From an uncultured Clostridium sp. (GTDB lineage Bacteria; Bacillota; Clostridia; Lachnospirales; Lachnospiraceae), in contig CANRXD010000053.1 of assembly GCA_947643685.1 (NCBI GenBank), forward strand, positions 1-8,329: a DNA stretch of 8,329 bases, in the 5' to 3' direction. The notes below the pieces were generated by a model. The model made no database searches. It was given only the letters and a program-made list of their open reading frames with translations, and had not been told where the DNA came from. The translations under genes were made by a program, and so were the position numbers. Shown here piece after piece: positions 5,888 to 8,329 of this stretch (its first letter is position 1; each line of letters opens with the position of its first letter).

Positions 5888-7951
5888 TTATACCTCCGGT
5901 ATCCCATAGAATCCTTCCAGCATCGTGTGGAAGAGATTACTCTGGGCAATGTTCTGTCTCATGTAAATCTCAGCTCTGGAGCGGAGCAGGTACACATTTT
6001 GCCCTCTGGATCGTTCACTGCGAGTTCTAAAACCATCTGTACCAAGGCCATCCCATTCCTTCTCCAGCTGAATATATTCCCATTCAGACAGGCAGACCAC
6101 GTAATTTAATTTCATTAAAATAGATGTGATTGGAATAAACTGCTCCCTGTTCAGGTCATTTTCCCAGGCTACTGCACCGAAACCACTGTGGACGGTACAG
6201 TTTGAGACACGAAATTTTTTTAAATACTCATCAATCACAGAAATAATTTCATCCATACAGGCGGAACAATACTGTGCAAAATCAGCTTTTCTTCTTCCGG
6301 AACGGACTGCCAGTATCCTGGGAATGGAAAGAAAAATACTCGTCATAAGATCCTCCTCCTCTTCAAAAAAGTCCTCGCTGGCTCTTGCATATAGCGGCGA
6401 TGCTTTCTGGCGGTTCTTTATAAGGGACAGACCAAGCGTTCCTCCATCAATTAACACTGCAAGAATCATGGCAGTAACCGCACTGGTAAAATATCTGCTC
6501 TTAGGTGAAAGATAGGAAAAGGCAACATAGTTTGCGTCTTTTGTCACCATAAGCATATCATATGCACTTTTTAATTTCTCCTTCTCACTGTCATTGAGAA
6601 AAGGAACGATTTCACCATAAGATTCTGAGGCATTTTCCTGTATGGAACGGAGCGCTTCCGCATATTCTCTCGTAGTGCTGTCTTCAAATTTAAATAAACA
6701 GTTTAAAATGGTTTCTAATATTCGCGGTATCGGGTTGCCGGTTTTTGACTGCTTCGGAACAATTGTGCCAGAAATATTTCCTGCTTCCTTAACACTATTC
6801 AAAGCCGCCAACGAATCTAGCTCTGTATAAGTCCTGGCTTTCTCAAAAGCGTCAGAAACAGAGGAGAAGGTAACATCCATTTTCTCGTCATGAACAAGAA
6901 CGTAATTTTCAGCTCCCAGGCGGAGTAAAGTCTGAAAGTCCGAGTCTGCCATGAGGAGCTGTTCTGTCATGCTCCCCTGTTCCAGAGACATATTCCATAA
7001 GGAAAGAAGATCGTCAAATTTCCCCTCCATTTTTTCGATTTCCTCCAGATTTCCTGCGAGTCGTGAAACATTACGCTTCATGCGTTCCCTGTCCTCATTG
7101 GAATATACGGTTTCTTTTGTTTTAGTTGTCTGAGTTTTTATGCTGGGGCCATTGTTGACAGTCTGAGTTTCCGTTTTGGATCTCGTCTCGCCAGCCAAAG
7201 TATTCAGGGTTTCTACTTCTCTGCTGATACCTGCGCTCATATTGAAAATTCCTTTGATATCCCCCAGAAGAATCGAAACGGCTTTTTCCGGAGCCATCAT
7301 CCGCTCTGCATCGCCAGACGCAGACGTCTTTACCGCGTTAAACTCGGCGGTGTACGTATTTTTTTCTTCAGAACTGGCCTGAAGGGGATTGATAATGCCA
7401 TTGATGATGCCCACATAAGATACAGAGATAGAAAGCATCACGGCAATAGACAGCGCCGCCACACGATGTCTTTCATCCTTTCCGCTGCTGAAGGTTATGA
7501 CAGATAACAGGATAATTACAGACTGGAGCACCAGAGTAAATACAACAGGTATCCATGCCTTCAAATCCCTCATATAATATTCAGCCCCGGAATAAGTTGT
7601 ATTGGCAGAGATCATCTGAAGACCAACCATCAAAATAGTAATGGAAACGCCGAAAATATGTCCCTTAAAAAAAGGCATATGCAGCGCCAGAACTTTTTGA
7701 AGCTCACGGTTGAAGATTCTCTTCATCTGCTTTTTCTCTCTTCGCCCGGCAATATCACGTTCATAATTTCTCAGAGCCTGAGCAATATTCCGGAAATATG
7801 TGATAAAAATAGAAGGTATATAAGCTTCCATAGCTTTCCCGATCTGCTCTGCTGCCAGTGCCACAGCATGAATTCCGGAATACAGAAAGCACAAAATTCG
7901 AACCACGTCTCCTGCAACCGGTATTTTCTTTAATCTTTCAGCCCATTTCAT
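5888..7951 (-). CDS. Unrecognised 687-residue membrane protein with large exoplasmic domain
   Basis: I do not recognise this family. Residues 1-90 are amphipathic to basic (RNYERDIAGRREKKQMKRIF, 61-80), suggesting a cytoplasmic N-terminus. Clear membrane helices lie at about 93-115, 132-154, 163-188 and 488-512. The positive-inside rule (SSGKDERHR at 155-163, KNRQK at 512-516) puts residues 189-487 outside the membrane and 513-687 in the cytoplasm. The exoplasmic part is charged and helical, with a Thr-rich linker (258-281) and a coiled-coil-like stretch (285-315). The cytoplasmic tail has an acidic run FFEEEEDL (528-535) and a Cys pair, YCSAC (561-565). ATG 7951 follows AGGAGG by 7 nt. This first gene of the operon could be a sensor, transporter subunit or scaffold; nothing seen decides between them. 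Confidence 0.87.
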   Translation of the reverse strand: MKWAERLKKIPVAGDVVRILCFLYSGIHAVALAAEQIGKAMEAYIPSIFITYFRNIAQALRNYERDIAGRREKKQMKRIFNRELQKVLALHMPFFKGHIFGVSITILMVGLQMISANTTYSGAEYYMRDLKAWIPVVFTLVLQSVIILLSVITFSSGKDERHRVAALSIAVMLSISVSYVGIINGIINPLQASSEEKNTYTAEFNAVKTSASGDAERMMAPEKAVSILLGDIKGIFNMSAGISREVETLNTLAGETRSKTETQTVNNGPSIKTQTTKTKETVYSNEDRERMKRNVSRLAGNLEEIEKMEGKFDDLLSLWNMSLEQGSMTEQLLMADSDFQTLLRLGAENYVLVHDEKMDVTFSSVSDAFEKARTYTELDSLAALNSVKEAGNISGTIVPKQSKTGNPIPRILETILNCLFKFEDSTTREYAEALRSIQENASESYGEIVPFLNDSEKEKLKSAYDMLMVTKDANYVAFSYLSPKSRYFTSAVTAMILAVLIDGGTLGLSLIKNRQKASPLYARASEDFFEEEEDLMTSIFLSIPRILAVRSGRRKADFAQYCSACMDEIISVIDEYLKKFRVSNCTVHSGFGAVAWENDLNREQFIPITSILMKLNYVVCLSEWEYIQLEKEWDGLGTDGFRTRSERSRGQNVYLLRSRAEIYMRQNIAQSNLFHTMLEGFYGIPEV
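5892..5897 (-). promoter_or_regulatory. Ribosome-binding site fixing the start of the five-helix protein
   Basis: GGAGGT ends 5 nt before ATG 5886 and lies within the last codons of the 687-residue gene. It supports the short start over the upstream in-frame start at 5949. Confidence 0.75.
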
Positions 7952-7958
7952 ATGTATC

Positions 7959-7964
7959 CCTCCT
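7959..7964 (-). promoter_or_regulatory. Ribosome-binding site of the 687-residue gene
   Basis: AGGAGG, within GAGGAGGG, lies 7 nt upstream of ATG 7951 and confirms that start. Confidence 0.78.
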
Positions 7965-7999
7965 CGTTCCTTAATGGTATTTCTCTTTTCTATGTGTTA

Positions 8000-8029
8000 A
8001 GTATGAAGCTGTTTTGGAGAATAGTCCAA
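8000..8029 (-). promoter_or_regulatory. Likely promoter of the three-gene membrane operon
   Basis: On the minus strand TTGGAC (8024-8029) and CATACT (8000-8005) are 18 bp apart, each matching four or more consensus positions. The start site would be near 7993, giving a leader of about 42 nt. It is weaker than the other promoters in the window. Confidence 0.45.
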
Positions 8030-8149
8030 TGAAAATTGCTCATAGGATGATTCCTGCTCCTTCTCTTTCTTCTCCGTTTTTAAATGTTTTTTCGCCGGTT
8101 CCTCTTTGGAATGATTTCTATAAGGATAAATAGCGAAGTATCCTGCTGT

Positions 8150-8245
8150 AATTCTCAGAATGCAGCGGAATAGAATGCCATAATTCTCGGAATGCGGTAG
8201 CGTAAAATGTCGAAGTTCTGAGAATAAGGCGGAATAAAATTCTGC
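8150..8245. repeat. Three degenerate 32-bp tandem repeats
   Basis: Units start at 8150, 8182 and 8214. Within each a 25-bp core (8152-8176, 8184-8208, 8216-8240) is better conserved than the 7-bp link. Core 1 begins TTCTCAGAATGC, core 2 TTCTCGGAATGC and core 3 TTCTGAGAATAA; all end in TA(A/G)AAT. By eye, core 1 differs from core 2 at 7 of 25 positions and from core 3 at 5. The start of each core contains a small palindrome of the type TTCTNAGAA. Confidence 0.7.
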
Positions 8246-8287
8246 AAAGTGGAATCTCCATATGAAAAATAACATACTCAAACTTCG

Positions 8288-8329
8288 CACTTAAATAAGT
8301 GTCTATGTACCTTGAAAATTCAATAAAAA
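8288..8329 (+). promoter_or_regulatory. Hairpin plus boxA-like sequence, possible antitermination leader
   Basis: A perfect inverted repeat CACTTA-AA-TAAGTG (8288-8301) is followed by TGTACCTTGAAAATTCAATA (8306-8325). The second resembles the Firmicute rRNA-leader boxA type (TGxxCTTTGAAAACT). Hairpin-then-boxA order matches rrn antiterminators. Nothing downstream is visible, so both strand and role are inferences. Confidence 0.35.

Larger units (their letters stand above)
7952..8329. other. 378-bp non-coding region upstream of the membrane operon
   Basis: No gene is supported here. Going from the operon outward, it holds the ribosome-binding site, the promoter, a purine-rich stretch on the minus strand (about 8050-8100), three degenerate 32-bp tandem repeats (8150-8245) and, at the right edge, a hairpin followed by a boxA-like sequence on the plus strand. 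An open frame spans most of it on the minus strand, but it begins at GTG without a ribosome-binding site and runs through the tandem repeats, whose 32-bp period does not keep frame. Confidence 0.7.

Noticed and set aside
5887..5949. 21-residue N-terminal extension of the five-helix protein
   Set aside because: It would overlap the preceding gene by 62 bases and lacks a ribosome-binding site; ATG 5886 has GGAGGT at the right distance.
8150..8245. CRISPR array
   Set aside because: The repeats are degenerate, the links are only 7 bp and no cas gene is visible.
7997..8290. 97-codon minus-strand open frame before the membrane operon
   Set aside because: It starts at GTG with no ribosome-binding site, crosses the 32-bp tandem repeats (not a multiple of three) and covers the predicted promoter of the next gene. 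Its Lys/Glu-rich end follows from purine-rich DNA.

Overview
The window looks like an accessory, defence-type island of a low-to-moderate GC Firmicute, most likely a Lachnospiraceae/Clostridia-type gut anaerobe. This assignment is inferred from strong AGGAGG ribosome-binding sites, sigma-A-like promoters with 17-18 bp spacers, A+T-rich intergenic DNA and the gene families present. No taxonomic marker lies in the window. Every gene I accept is on the minus strand, so transcription runs from high to low coordinates. I see no rRNA, tRNA, transposase, integrase or CRISPR array.

Layout in the order of transcription. (1) 8329-7952 is non-coding DNA. It holds a plus-strand hairpin followed by a boxA-like sequence at the window edge, three degenerate 32-bp tandem repeats, and the promoter of the next unit. 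(2) 7951-4643 is a tight three-gene operon. It encodes a 687-residue membrane protein with a roughly 300-residue predicted exoplasmic domain, a 218-residue five-helix membrane protein, and a 189-residue soluble protein. I recognise none of the three. (3) 4635-2840 is an AlbA_2/HATPase_c_4 (Schlafen-like) putative regulator with its own promoter, whose spacer carries a small inverted repeat. The protein contains eight copies of an 8-residue repeat inserted between its two domains. (4) 2770-1435 is a stand-alone AAA_14/DUF4143 ATPase with a near-consensus promoter, preceded by a 40-bp duplication carrying two GGAATG(T/C)ATTCC palindromes. (5) 1349-1 is a DUF262 protein overlapping by 8 nt the start of a P-loop ATPase that runs off the left edge.

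The best mechanistic reading is four separately promoted, co-oriented cassettes. The DUF262/ATPase pair is the most defence-like: DUF262 is the N-terminal domain of GmrSD-type restriction enzymes. The AAA_14 and AlbA_2 genes are families often found in variable regions. The three-gene membrane operon is the part most likely to be undescribed, since its gene order, spacing and topology argue that the products work together at the membrane. Its function cannot be read from the sequence.
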